A DNA stretch of 64,000 bases from Deltaproteobacteria bacterium. Lineage in GTDB: Bacteria > Desulfobacterota > BSN033 > WVXP01. This document shows, piece by piece, positions 25,321 to 33,366 of the stretch. Under the pieces are notes generated by a model, which saw nothing but the letters and a program-made list of their open reading frames with translations, was not told the origin of the DNA and did not search any database. The stretch is from NCBI GenBank assembly GCA_019308905.1, contig JAFDHF010000003.1:92336-156335 (forward strand), given 5' to 3'. How positions within the stretch are numbered: the first letter of the stretch is position 1; every line of letters begins with the position of its first letter. A program made the position numbers and the translations under genes.

Positions 25321-25322
25321 CT

Positions 25323-26162
25323 CTACCCCTCCTTTACTATGGCGTTGATCTCGAGGAGAGGCTTAAGGTACTCCTCAAGGTCGTCTAGGTACATCTGGCT
25401 GGAGGCGTCGCATCTTGCCTCCGGCGGGTTGGGATGGCACTCGATGAAGAGTCCATCCACGCCGGCAGCCACTCCGGCACGGCCGAGAACGGGCAGGTAC
25501 TCACGGCTGCCTCCCCGAGGATCAGAGCTTGGGATGCCATAGCGGCGTACCGCATGGGTGACGTCGAAGACGACAGGATAGCCGGCCTGGCGCATGATGT
25601 GAAAACTCCGAGGATCGACGATCAAGTCGTTGTAACCGAAAGTGTAGCCCCGCTCCGTAACGAGGATCCGGCGGTTTCCCATGCGCTCGATCTTCTTCAC
25701 AGGTTTGGAGATATTCTCTGGGGCGAGGAACTGCCCCCGTTTGATGTTGACCGCCTTCCCGGTTCTGGCTACCGCCTCTGCCAGGTCCGTCTGCATGCAG
25801 AGGTAGGCCGGAATCTGGATGAGGTCGAGTACCTGGCCTGCCGCCGCAACCTGGCCCAGGTGATGGACATCAGACATGACAGGCAGACCGAACTCGGAAC
25901 GGATCTGATCGAGAATTCTCAGTCCCTCATCGAGTCCCGGGCCGCGGTAGTACTCGGCCGAGCTCCGGTTGTCCTTCTGGAACGAACTCTTGAAGATCAC
26001 AGGGACTCCGAGGCGTGCTCCGATCCGGCCGAGGGTTTCGGCCGTCCGTTTCATTACCTCCGGCCCTTCAATCACACATGGACCGGAGATAAGGAAGAGA
26101 TGGATCCTACCGCAGGGAATCCCTGATACTTCGACAAGAGCCACCGGGTCGATCAATGTCAT
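25323..26162 (-). CDS. kdsA: 3-deoxy-8-phosphooctulonate synthase KdsA (metal-dependent type)
   Basis: A 279-residue enzyme that condenses phosphoenolpyruvate with D-arabinose 5-phosphate to give Kdo-8-phosphate. Signatures are ISGPCVIEG, FKSSFQKDNRSS (usually FKSSFDKANRSS), PVMSDVHHLGQV, NIKRGQFLAPENI, FDVTHAVRRYG and FIECHPNPPEARCDASSQM. Cys29 in SGPCVIE indicates the metal-dependent class known from Aquifex, which uses a Cys/His/Glu/Asp site. ATG 26162 is preferred because GGAGG sits 6 bp upstream; TTG 26168 is in frame. It needs arabinose 5-phosphate, so the unusual neighbour downstream is relevant. Confidence 0.95.
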   Translation of the reverse strand: MTLIDPVALVEVSGIPCGRIHLFLISGPCVIEGPEVMKRTAETLGRIGARLGVPVIFKSSFQKDNRSSAEYYRGPGLDEGLRILDQIRSEFGLPVMSDVHHLGQVAAAGQVLDLIQIPAYLCMQTDLAEAVARTGKAVNIKRGQFLAPENISKPVKKIERMGNRRILVTERGYTFGYNDLIVDPRSFHIMRQAGYPVVFDVTHAVRRYGIPSSDPRGGSREYLPVLGRAGVAAGVDGLFIECHPNPPEARCDASSQMYLDDLEEYLKPLLEINAIVKEG

Positions 26163-26176
26163 ATCCAACCTCCATG

Positions 26177-26944
26177 CTAATCCGGCTCTCCCTTTGGCCG
26201 CGACTCCAGGATGGCGCGAACCCGGGCCAGATCCTCAGGGGTGTCCACGGCTACCTGGCGGAAACGGGTGGTGAAAGTGTGGATCGCATAGCCTGCTTCC
26301 AGAAATCTGAGCTGTTCGAGTTTTTCAGCTTTTTCAAGAGCACTCGGCGGCAGGGAGGCGTTGAAATCCACGAGTACCCGCCGCCTGAAGCCGTAGATGC
26401 CGTACTGCGCCCAAAAGGTGGCCCTTTTCGGCCATTCGGCCATCGGCACATCTCGCACATAGGGAATAGGGCTCCTCGAAAAGTAGAGGGCGCGACCGTC
26501 TCTGGCCCTGACTACCTTAGCGATACCCGGGTCGGTGAGGTCCGAGACCCGTGTTACTCGAAACACGGGGGTCACGATGTCGGCCCCGGTGCCCTCGAAT
26601 GCCCTGACCAGCCCATCGATCAACGTGGGTTCCACTAGGGGTTGGTCTCCTTGGACGTTGACGATGATCTCCCCATCGAGGCTGTCTACGATCGAGGCGA
26701 TGCGAGCGGTTCCAGAGGGGAGTCCGGGATCGGTGACAACGACTTCTCCCCCCCATTCCCGAACCGGGTCGGCCACCTCGGTGCTGTCGGTTGCCACCAG
26801 AACACGCCGGATGCTCCGAGCCGAACGGGTGCGATCGTACACGTGACGGAGCATCGGTTTACCGGCGATATCGAGGAGCACCTTGCGGGGCAGCCTGGTA
26901 GAATGGAGGCGTGCCGGAATAACGGCGACTGCTCTGTCCTGCAT
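26177..26944 (-). CDS. kdsB: CMP-Kdo synthetase KdsB
   Basis: 3-deoxy-manno-octulosonate cytidylyltransferase, 255 residues; it activates Kdo with CTP for transfer to lipid A. The nucleotide-binding start VIPARLHSTRLPRKVLLDIAGKPMLRHVYDR is canonical, followed by VLVATDSTEVAD, GTARIASIVDSLDGEIIVNVQGDQPLVEP, LYFSRSPIPYVRD and YGIYGFRRRVL. ATG 26944 is fixed by the glycine-rich motif right after it; the open frame upstream lacks homology. It is the first gene of the Kdo operon, 58 nt downstream of its predicted transcription start. Confidence 0.95.
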   Translation of the reverse strand: MQDRAVAVIPARLHSTRLPRKVLLDIAGKPMLRHVYDRTRSARSIRRVLVATDSTEVADPVREWGGEVVVTDPGLPSGTARIASIVDSLDGEIIVNVQGDQPLVEPTLIDGLVRAFEGTGADIVTPVFRVTRVSDLTDPGIAKVVRARDGRALYFSRSPIPYVRDVPMAEWPKRATFWAQYGIYGFRRRVLVDFNASLPPSALEKAEKLEQLRFLEAGYAIHTFTTRFRQVAVDTPEDLARVRAILESRPKGEPD

Positions 26945-27277
26945 GGATAGTCCCCTGGTGAAGATCTCACATCCATACATTTCCCCTGCCTTTGACAGGC
27001 GTAACACAAATTTACAGGCAGTTGACCCCCACGTCAACCGCTCTCCCTATTGAAGAGCGGCCAGGCCACGGCCGTCCACTCCTTCTTCTGCCCGGTCGGC
27101 GGGCGAGGGCAGATTCCTGTCATCACCGGGCGAGCCAGGGTGCGTTCTGACCCTCTTGGGGCTCAATCGAAAACGCCTGCCTGGACTTGCACCCGTTTTT
27201 CTGCTAGTATTCATATGTTTCCGGCGATTCATCACTCTTTGCCCTTCTCAATTGAGAACCCGCTGCGAGACGGATCG
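26945..27277. other. 333-bp divergent intergenic region between kdsB and ftsB
   Basis: Contains the minus-strand promoter of the Kdo operon (27009-27037). On the plus side, a TTGCAC/TATTCA-like pair near 27185-27215 before ftsB has poor spacing and is not claimed. No gene-like frame is seen in 27050-27270. Confidence 0.5.
27009..27037 (-). promoter_or_regulatory. Sigma-70-type promoter of the Kdo operon
   Basis: Read on the minus strand, TTGACG (27037-27032) and TAAATT (27014-27009) are separated by 17 bp. The -35 box lies inside a perfect inverted repeat GTTGAC-CCCCAC-GTCAAC, which could be a regulator site overlapping the promoter. The predicted start is near 27002. Confidence 0.65.
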
Positions 27278-27556
27278 ATGAAGAAAAAAATATATGCGGC
27301 TCTTTTCCTGGTTTTTTTCTTGATTATGAGCCTGCTGACTATTTTCGGCGATAACGGACTGCTCAGAGCTTTCAGGTTGAAGGGAGATCTGGAGAAACTG
27401 ACCAGAACGAATGCGTCGCTGCGCCGGGAGAACACGGCCCTGATGGAGGAGATCGGTTACTTGAGAGGGGATAGGAGGTACCTGGAGCTCCAGGCTCACA
27501 AGCAAGGGCTGGTCAGGCAAGGTGAGATCATCTTCCGGTTTGAGAAAGAACGGTAA
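27278..27556 (+). CDS. ftsB: FtsB/DivIC-family cell-division protein
   Basis: A 92-residue bitopic membrane protein. A short basic cytoplasmic start (MKKK) is followed by a transmembrane helix (YAALFLVFFLIMSLLTIF, about 6-23), a leucine-zipper-like coiled coil (LKGDLEKLTRTNASLRRENTALMEEIGYL, about 34-62) and a short tail with YLELQAHKQGLVRQGEIIFRF, where the family has the E-x-x-AR-x-x-LG-x-x-x-xGE-x-x-x pattern. FtsB links FtsL and FtsQ in the division-site complex. ATG 27278 is the natural start; the preceding sequence has no hydrophobic continuity. The lpxL gene follows after 98 bp. Confidence 0.85.
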   Translation: MKKKIYAALFLVFFLIMSLLTIFGDNGLLRAFRLKGDLEKLTRTNASLRRENTALMEEIGYLRGDRRYLELQAHKQGLVRQGEIIFRFEKER

Positions 27557-27654
27557 GGTAGGTCTTAGGGGTTACAGGATATGAAGGAGTCGCTGTCGAT
27601 CTGGCGCCGGACACACGGGCCCAGGTGGGAATCCTCTCGGTTAGTGGAGGCCCG

Positions 27655-28557
27655 GTGAGATCCTTTCTTGTTTATCTGCTCCTCCGGGTCCTCACCTTTG
27701 TCGTTGACATTCTCCCTCTGGAGTTCGCCCTGAGGACGGGTCGATGCCTTGGGGGGTGGGCCTTCAGAGTCGTGAGGAATCGTAGAAGAGTCGCCTTGGA
27801 CAATCTCCGGACAGCCTTTGGTGCGGAGAAATCCCCTGGAGAATTGGAGGCCATTGCAAGAGAGACTTTCCGTAATTTGGGGATGACTCTTGTCGAGTTC
27901 CTCAGGATGCCCAGGCTCGGTATGGACTATGTCCGCCGATACGTTCGCCTGGAAGGCAGGCAGCATCTGGACCAGGCCCTGGCTGACGGAAAGGGCGTGA
28001 TCGCCCTGACCTTCCACTTTGGCAACTGGGAGATGCCCGGGCTGGGAGCCTCTTTGTTCGGATATCCGATCGTCGCCCTGGCCCAGAGGATCCATAATCC
28101 ATGGATCGATCGTTATGTGAGAAGGACGCGGGAGGCTGCTGGAGTGACGATCCTTCCCAAGCGCCAGGTGAGCCGTCAGGTAATAAGCCATCTGCGTCAG
28201 GGAAAGATAGTAGCTATTTTCGTGGACCAGCGGGAGAGAACCAAGAGTCAGGTCAAGGTCGATTTCTTCGGCAAGAAGGCTCCCACTACGCCTTCCCCTG
28301 TGGTTTTCTCGCTCAGAACCGGGGCGCCTATGATCCCGATCTTCACCATCAGGGAAAACAATAGCCATCACCGAGTCACCATCGGGAGGCCTCTTGTACC
28401 GGTGACCACTGGAGACATGGACAAGGATCTCGAAACCAATACCGCGATCTACACCGAGATCCTGGAGAATATGGTAAGGCAGCATCCGGACCAGTATTTC
28501 TGGCTCCACCACCGGTGGGGTGGAAAGAAGAGGAGGCACCGTCGCAGGACACGGTAG
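27655..28557 (+). CDS. lpxL: Lysophospholipid acyltransferase family, LpxL/HtrB-like
   Basis: A 300-residue enzyme of the late lipid A acyltransferase family, adding a secondary acyl chain to Kdo2-lipid IVA at the inner membrane. It has an N-terminal hydrophobic anchor (FLVYLLLRVLTFVVDILPL, about 3-21), the catalytic HX4E motif HFGNWE at 121-126, and later motifs GVTILPKRQ, IVAIFVDQRERTKSQVKVDFFGKKAPTTPSPVVFSLRTGAPMIPIF and DQYFWLHHRW. GTG 27655 has GGAGG upstream; GTG 27625 is in frame but has a weaker site. Its position beside Kdo and heptose genes fits. The C-terminus is unusually basic (KKRRHRRRTR). Confidence 0.9.
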   Translation: MRSFLVYLLLRVLTFVVDILPLEFALRTGRCLGGWAFRVVRNRRRVALDNLRTAFGAEKSPGELEAIARETFRNLGMTLVEFLRMPRLGMDYVRRYVRLEGRQHLDQALADGKGVIALTFHFGNWEMPGLGASLFGYPIVALAQRIHNPWIDRYVRRTREAAGVTILPKRQVSRQVISHLRQGKIVAIFVDQRERTKSQVKVDFFGKKAPTTPSPVVFSLRTGAPMIPIFTIRENNSHHRVTIGRPLVPVTTGDMDKDLETNTAIYTEILENMVRQHPDQYFWLHHRWGGKKRRHRRRTR

Positions 28558-28597
28558 GTTCTTGTCTGAGGGGTTGTTGCCCCCGGACTGCCGCGGG

Positions 28598-29095
28598 CTA
28601 CCGTGGTCCCCTGGCCGCGGTTTCGGTGATCGAACGGATGAGCTCGGTCGTGGAGTGGGATTTGGAATCCCCCACAATGGCGATTTCACCGCCGTAAGAG
28701 AGGACGGCGTCCCGCTCCGGCACTGTCTCCTCGGTATAGTCGGTGCCCTTTGCATGGACGTGGGGTTTGAGAGCTAGGAGAAGACGATCGACCTTTTCCT
28801 CGGAGAAGAGTGTGATGTAATCCACACATTCCAGGGCCTCGAGAATCTCCACTCGTTCGCCCTCGGGCATGATAGGCCGGCCGGCTCGTTTCAGTTTTCT
28901 CATGGATTCGTCACTGTTCACCGCCACAATCAGGACATCGCCCAGTTCCTTGGCTCCTCTCAGGCAGCGGATGTGGCCCACGTGAAGGAGGTCGAAACAT
29001 CCGTTGGTCAGAACGATGCGCTTGCCTCGGGATTTCAACCGGTCGACGATTTTGAGCAGATCCTCTTGATCTGCGATGAATTTGTTCCCCCCCAT
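28598..29095 (-). CDS. rfaE2: D-glycero-beta-D-manno-heptose 1-phosphate adenylyltransferase (RfaE domain II)
   Basis: A 165-residue nucleotidyltransferase equivalent to the C-terminal half of HldE, converting heptose 1-phosphate and ATP to ADP-heptose. The active-site TNGCFDLLHVGHIRCLRGAKELGD contains HxGH, VAVNSDESMRKLKR contributes to the phosphate site, and GDSKSHSTTELIRSI is the STTxLI motif variant. In many bacteria it is fused to the kinase; here it is a separate gene 28 bp downstream of rfaE1. ATG 29095. It converges with lpxL; CCGCGG words at 28591 and 28615 could form a shared stem. Confidence 0.92.
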   Translation of the reverse strand: MGGNKFIADQEDLLKIVDRLKSRGKRIVLTNGCFDLLHVGHIRCLRGAKELGDVLIVAVNSDESMRKLKRAGRPIMPEGERVEILEALECVDYITLFSEEKVDRLLLALKPHVHAKGTDYTEETVPERDAVLSYGGEIAIVGDSKSHSTTELIRSITETAARGPR

Positions 29096-29123
29096 GCAAA
29101 GCCTCCGGATCGTCCCGGAAGAT

Positions 29124-30140
29124 TCAGGACCTAGCCTTGAGCTTGTAATCCTCTTCTATGACGCGGAGCAATTCTTCGGGTGAGGCTGTGGCCGTGCCGC
29201 TCTTCATTACGACCACGGCTCCCGCGTAGTTGGACAGCCTGGCGGCTTCGTAGAAAGTTGCCCCTACGCTCAACGAAGCGGTCAGAACCACCGCAACCGT
29301 ATCCCCTGCACCCGTCACATCGGTGATCTCGTCGCTGCCACAGATCGCGATGTCGTGGGCCTCACCGGACCGCTCCACCAGGACCATGCCCTTGTTGCCT
29401 CTGGTAATGAGTACAGCCTTCAGATCCAATTCCTCGACGAGCCTTCTCCCCACACGAAGAGCATCCTTGCTGCTTGTTATCTTTTCTCGAGAGACCGCCT
29501 CCGCCTCGGATTCGTTGGGCGTTATTGCAGTCACCCCGGAGAAGAGAGCAAAGCGGTGCCTGGAATCGACCACAACCGTCTTGTGCGCGGCAAGAGCCTT
29601 GAGCTTATCCAGAATCATCGGGGTGACCAGGTTGTACCCGTAATCGGAAACAATGAGAGCGTCGACTTGGCCTGAAATCCTGTCAAGGTAGGCGGCCAGC
29701 CGCTCTTCCACCTCTTTCGGGAGAGGTTCTCTCACCTCCCGATCGATACGGATTACCTGCTGTTTTGAGGTATGGTCATCCCCGGCCATGATGCGGGTTT
29801 TCGTGGTCGTGCCGCGATGTTCCAAGACGATCAGGCCCTCCAGATCGACGTTCATTCGTGAAAATTGATTTACCAGAGCCCTCCCCGCCTCATCATCTCC
29901 CACAACGCCGAGGGGAAGGACGCGGACCCCCAGACAAGAGAGGTTATGGATCGTGTTTCCCGCGCTTCCCGGGAGGATCTTCTCTCCCTCGTGGCGAACC
30001 ACCAGGACAGGAGCCTCTCTCGAGAGCCTCAGCGGTTTGCCGTAGATGTAGATGTCCGCCACAACATCACCGAAGACGGCGATTCTGCGGTTTTCGAACC
30101 CTCTGATAATCTCCTTGAATCTCTCGACGGGTATGTCCAT
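29124..30140 (-). CDS. rfaE1: D-glycero-beta-D-manno-heptose-7-phosphate kinase (RfaE domain I)
   Basis: A 338-residue PfkB-family kinase that phosphorylates heptose 7-phosphate at C1. Marks are IAVFGDVVADIYIYGKPLRLSREAPVLVV (substrate region), LPGSAGNTIHNLSCLGV, ITPNESEAE, and the catalytic DVTGAGDTVAVVLTASLSVGA with its Asp/Gly-Ala-Gly-Asp anion hole. ATG 30140 was chosen at MDIPVERF with AAAGGA upstream; the frame is open for 24 more codons without homology. It lies between the waaF-like gene and rfaE2 on one strand, completing the ADP-heptose branch except for GmhA and GmhB, which are not here. Confidence 0.92.
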   Translation of the reverse strand: MDIPVERFKEIIRGFENRRIAVFGDVVADIYIYGKPLRLSREAPVLVVRHEGEKILPGSAGNTIHNLSCLGVRVLPLGVVGDDEAGRALVNQFSRMNVDLEGLIVLEHRGTTTKTRIMAGDDHTSKQQVIRIDREVREPLPKEVEERLAAYLDRISGQVDALIVSDYGYNLVTPMILDKLKALAAHKTVVVDSRHRFALFSGVTAITPNESEAEAVSREKITSSKDALRVGRRLVEELDLKAVLITRGNKGMVLVERSGEAHDIAICGSDEITDVTGAGDTVAVVLTASLSVGATFYEAARLSNYAGAVVVMKSGTATASPEELLRVIEEDYKLKARS

Positions 30141-30301
30141 GGAATCCTTTCCATCGATCTGTTCGGCCGCTTGCTCAGCGGAACAACCGGGCCCTTCCCC
30201 TCCGGCGCACATCCAAATCTCGACCCCGGCCGAAAAACGACTTCACGGGCCGCGGGTTTCAGGGCAGAAAGGCATCAGGACGAGTCTGAGCCGGCCCAGG
30301 C

Positions 30302-31411
30302 TCAGGCCGTGCCTTTTCTCTGGGACCCTCCGGTCCGGCCGTGAGGCTCCACAAATCGATGGATCAGCCTCTCGCTCGCCTGGATAACCTGTTCCGGCTT
30401 GATAGCCGTCATGCACTGATGCTCGCGAGGGCAGATCTTAAGGTGGCATGGGCTGCACTCGAGATTCTCCCTTAAAAGGGCCGTCTTTTCAAGGTTCAGG
30501 TTGGTGTATCGTGGATCCGTAGGCCCCATGATGACCACCACGGGCCTGTCCAGGGCTACGGCAAAATGCCGGGGTCCGGTATCGTTCGTAATGACAAGGG
30601 AGGATCTTTGGATCACCGCCATCAGGACATCAAGGGGCACAATGGGATCGGAGAGCACAACGGGCCTGTTTTGCATCTCGGCCTCGATCTCCCTGGCGAT
30701 TTGCTCTTCACCCGGGCCCGGGATTATGAGCAGACTGCATCCATATTCGTCTGTGAGGCGGTCTCCCACCTCGGCAAAGTAGGAAGGCTCCCAGCACTTT
30801 GAGGAACCGTAAGCCGCACCGGGGATCATTACGATGATCATCCCCTCCTGGTCTATGCCATGTCTGGCGAGGATCGCCCGGGCCTCCTGCCGGGCGGGGA
30901 GCGAAACGGCCAGTTCGGGTTTTGGGGGTGGGCTCGGGCATTCCATGGCCTCTGTGATTCTCAGGTAGTATTTCACCATGGGAACGGGAACGATTCTGGA
31001 GCCCTCACGGATAGGTTCTATGGGGTCTGTAAGGAGAATACGTCTCCCCTCGCGGCTGTAACCGATACGACGCTTGATGCCTGCGAGAAAAGCCATGAAG
31101 GCCGAGCTGAAGGAGTTCGGAAAAATGACGGCCAGATCGATCTTCCGCTCCCGCAGCCGTGCAGCCCAGGAGAGGAGCCTCCGCCTGGCGAAACCAGATC
31201 GTCTCTCCTCGTACTCGAGGATCTCGTCACAATAGGGGAGGTTTTCGATGACCTTCTTTAGCGAGGCCCTCACAAGCCAGGTGATATGAGAGTCTGGGAA
31301 CCCGTTTCGGATCGCTTTCAGGGCAGGAGTGGCCATGGTGAGGTCTCCCACCCAGTTTGGGCAACGGACAAGAATCCTCCGCGTAATTTCCCTGTCTATG
31401 GATCGGACCAA
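30302..31411 (-). CDS. waaF: ADP-heptose:LPS heptosyltransferase II-like (GT9)
   Basis: A 369-residue GT9 enzyme. The N-terminal ITRRILVRCPNWVGDLTMATPALKAIRNGFP has the WVGD motif in which Asp acts as base, and the donor site is LVITNDTGPRHFAVALDRPVVVIMGPTDPRYTN. A Cys cluster LECSPCHLKICPREHQCM follows, typical of WaaF-type enzymes. The start is inferred as TTG 31411 with GGGAG upstream, since no ATG precedes the Rossmann motif closely. This makes a 16-bp overlap with the end of the radical SAM gene upstream. It probably attaches the second inner-core heptose. Confidence 0.87.
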   Translation of the reverse strand: MVRSIDREITRRILVRCPNWVGDLTMATPALKAIRNGFPDSHITWLVRASLKKVIENLPYCDEILEYEERRSGFARRRLLSWAARLRERKIDLAVIFPNSFSSAFMAFLAGIKRRIGYSREGRRILLTDPIEPIREGSRIVPVPMVKYYLRITEAMECPSPPPKPELAVSLPARQEARAILARHGIDQEGMIIVMIPGAAYGSSKCWEPSYFAEVGDRLTDEYGCSLLIIPGPGEEQIAREIEAEMQNRPVVLSDPIVPLDVLMAVIQRSSLVITNDTGPRHFAVALDRPVVVIMGPTDPRYTNLNLEKTALLRENLECSPCHLKICPREHQCMTAIKPEQVIQASERLIHRFVEPHGRTGGSQRKGTA

Positions 31412-32907
31412 TCGCTTCGCACTCCCATGAAGTCGTTGTACTTGATGGCATAGTGGATCTTCCCGGCCTGAGTCAGGCGGGCCGACACCTCCTTGTCCCT
31501 CGAGCGGATGGTTCCCTTCGTTTCCTCCCAGATCCTTCTGTCCATGCCTTCGATCTCTGAGACCAACTCGCGATATGTGGCAGAAGATGGAAAACCCGCC
31601 CTTTCGTTGACAAACCACGGATACGCCGCAGCCAGTTTCTCGATAAGGAGGTTATGGTCCTCCCCGAAGTCCAGGCAAGATTCATCGGTGAAGTTGGAGA
31701 GGCCCTGCATCTTGTGGAAATCGATGAGACCCTTCTGCCGGGCGAGTTCATGGGCGACCGTTCCGGCGTACGGGAAGAAGATAGACCAACGAAACCGCCC
31801 CGGCTTAATCGTAGCCAGGAGGTCAATGGTGGCGAACAGATCCTCTATGCTCTCTCCGGGAAGTCCGATCATCACGAATGCGGATGTATGGAGACCCGAC
31901 TCATGGGCGGCTCGGAAGGCCCTGATGATGTCTGCGTTGCTCATGGGGCGGTTGAGGATCTCCTTTCGGACCCTCTCGCTTCCGCTCTCCAGGCCGAACT
32001 TGACGATGCGGCATCCGGCTCGTCTAAGGCTTCCGGCGATGTCATGGTCGAAGACCTTGACGTGGGCATTACACACAAAGGGAAGGGGTATTCGTTCCTT
32101 GTAAGCCTGGCAGAATTCATGGACGTAATCCCTTCGGAATGTGAAGAGATCATCATCGAATATGAACATTCTGATGCCCTTGTACCGGCCGAGGAGATAC
32201 TCCAACTCGCCGATGACCTCGTCCACGGGGTGATGGCGGATGTAGTTCAAACCGGCAGGGGAGAGGCCGGTATCCTCCTGGTAGATATTCACCAGCCGGT
32301 GGTTGAAGCAGTACGTGCACCGGAACGGGCATCCTCTGGACGCCATGACGCCGACCCATCCGTCCTTTGCGTCGATCATCTTCTGGAAATCGAAGATCTC
32401 ATAATCCTTGGGAGGGAGATTCTCGACGGAGATGAACGGGCGGACCCGGTTCTTGACGATCGTACCGTCCCTTCTGAGCCACAGGTTCTGAATACGGGAG
32501 GTGTCCTCGTGTCTTTCCAAGGCATGGGCAAGGTCGGCAAGGGCTTCTTCTCCTTCTCCGACGCAGGCATAATCGAAGAGGCCGGTCGCGAGAACCTCCG
32601 AGGGGGCCACGGTCGCATGAATCCCTCCACATACAAAGGGAGCATCCGTGCAGCCTCGAACGGCCCTTGCGATCCGGAGGGCATATTGGAGCTGGTTGGT
32701 TACCACGGAGAAACCCACAAGATCAGGTGAGAAGGCCTTGACATCGTGTATGATTCTCTGGATGTCGAGAGGATAGCCGAGACTCTCGTTGACGTTCAGA
32801 AGGCCTGTGACATGCCCCTGCTGCCGGAGGACCGCCGAGAGATAGGCTATACCGTAGTTGAAGCCGATCTGCGCGTGGAGGTTGGGATAGATGAAGAGAA
32901 TCCGCAT
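31396..32907 (-). CDS. B12-binding-domain radical SAM protein
   Basis: A 503-residue enzyme with an N-terminal cobalamin-binding-like domain (MRILFIYPNL through LVGFSVVTNQ and FVCGGIHATVAPSEVL, about 1-150) and a radical SAM core with SRGCPFRCTYCFNH (CxxxCxxC, about 205-220), FIFDDDLFTF, IVKFGLESGSERVRKEILNR and FVMIGLPGES. The DxHxxG cobalamin-ligand motif is not seen in its classic form, so B12 binding is uncertain. It is transcribed into waaF with a 16-bp overlap, implying modification of a lipopolysaccharide precursor or other envelope component (inference). ATG 32907. Confidence 0.85.
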   Translation of the reverse strand: MRILFIYPNLHAQIGFNYGIAYLSAVLRQQGHVTGLLNVNESLGYPLDIQRIIHDVKAFSPDLVGFSVVTNQLQYALRIARAVRGCTDAPFVCGGIHATVAPSEVLATGLFDYACVGEGEEALADLAHALERHEDTSRIQNLWLRRDGTIVKNRVRPFISVENLPPKDYEIFDFQKMIDAKDGWVGVMASRGCPFRCTYCFNHRLVNIYQEDTGLSPAGLNYIRHHPVDEVIGELEYLLGRYKGIRMFIFDDDLFTFRRDYVHEFCQAYKERIPLPFVCNAHVKVFDHDIAGSLRRAGCRIVKFGLESGSERVRKEILNRPMSNADIIRAFRAAHESGLHTSAFVMIGLPGESIEDLFATIDLLATIKPGRFRWSIFFPYAGTVAHELARQKGLIDFHKMQGLSNFTDESCLDFGEDHNLLIEKLAAAYPWFVNERAGFPSSATYRELVSEIEGMDRRIWEETKGTIRSRDKEVSARLTQAGKIHYAIKYNDFMGVRSDWSDP

Positions 32908-33066
32908 CTTTAGCCTCAGGCAAAAGATATCACGGGCCGCCTTGAAGTTCAATAATGGTGCCCCTCCAAGGGGGAGATCGGACCTCTCCACTCAGACAGC
33001 AGCGTCGTATGCTTTACAACCTCCAGAGATCCTCGATTGAAAAGCCAGGAGACTCCGGCTACGCGT

Positions 33067-33366
33067 GTGGAGTTTCCTGAGTTTTCGGCCGAGGATTCTT
33101 GCAAGTATATGGCTTCACGATTTTTTTCTGTTTTGGCAGGAGAACACCCTTGTCCCCTCGCTCCTGAGCTCACGCGGTGACCCTATCAACGTTCGCGGGC
33201 GGGGAATTCCTGCCCCTTCCCCACGAACACGACCCACGAACACGAATCACGAACACGAATCACGAACACGACCTTTCCCCTCCCCGCTCACCGTTGATGG
33301 GTACCCCACTGCTTCCGCAATGTCGCTCGGAGGCAAGGGTGTTCTCCAAAAGTCAGGAAACTCCAC
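33067..33366 (+). mobile_element. MITE-like TIR element, copy C (300 bp)
   Basis: The termini GTGGAGTTTCC (33067-33077) and GGAAACTCCAC (33356-33366) are perfect inverted repeats, and the match continues inward with one mismatch (TGAGTTTT against AAAAGTCA). The left arm is 33067-33221, the array 33222-33273, and the right arm 33274-33366. It is the shortest copy because its array is short. It carries an exact 8-bp flanking duplication and no open frame resembling a transposase. Confidence 0.88.
33222..33273 (+). repeat. Short CACGAA-type minisatellite inside element C
   Basis: About 52 bp of CACGAA, CACGACC and CACGAAT units, the shortest of the three arrays. The flanking arms are the same length as in copies A and B. 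Confidence 0.85.
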
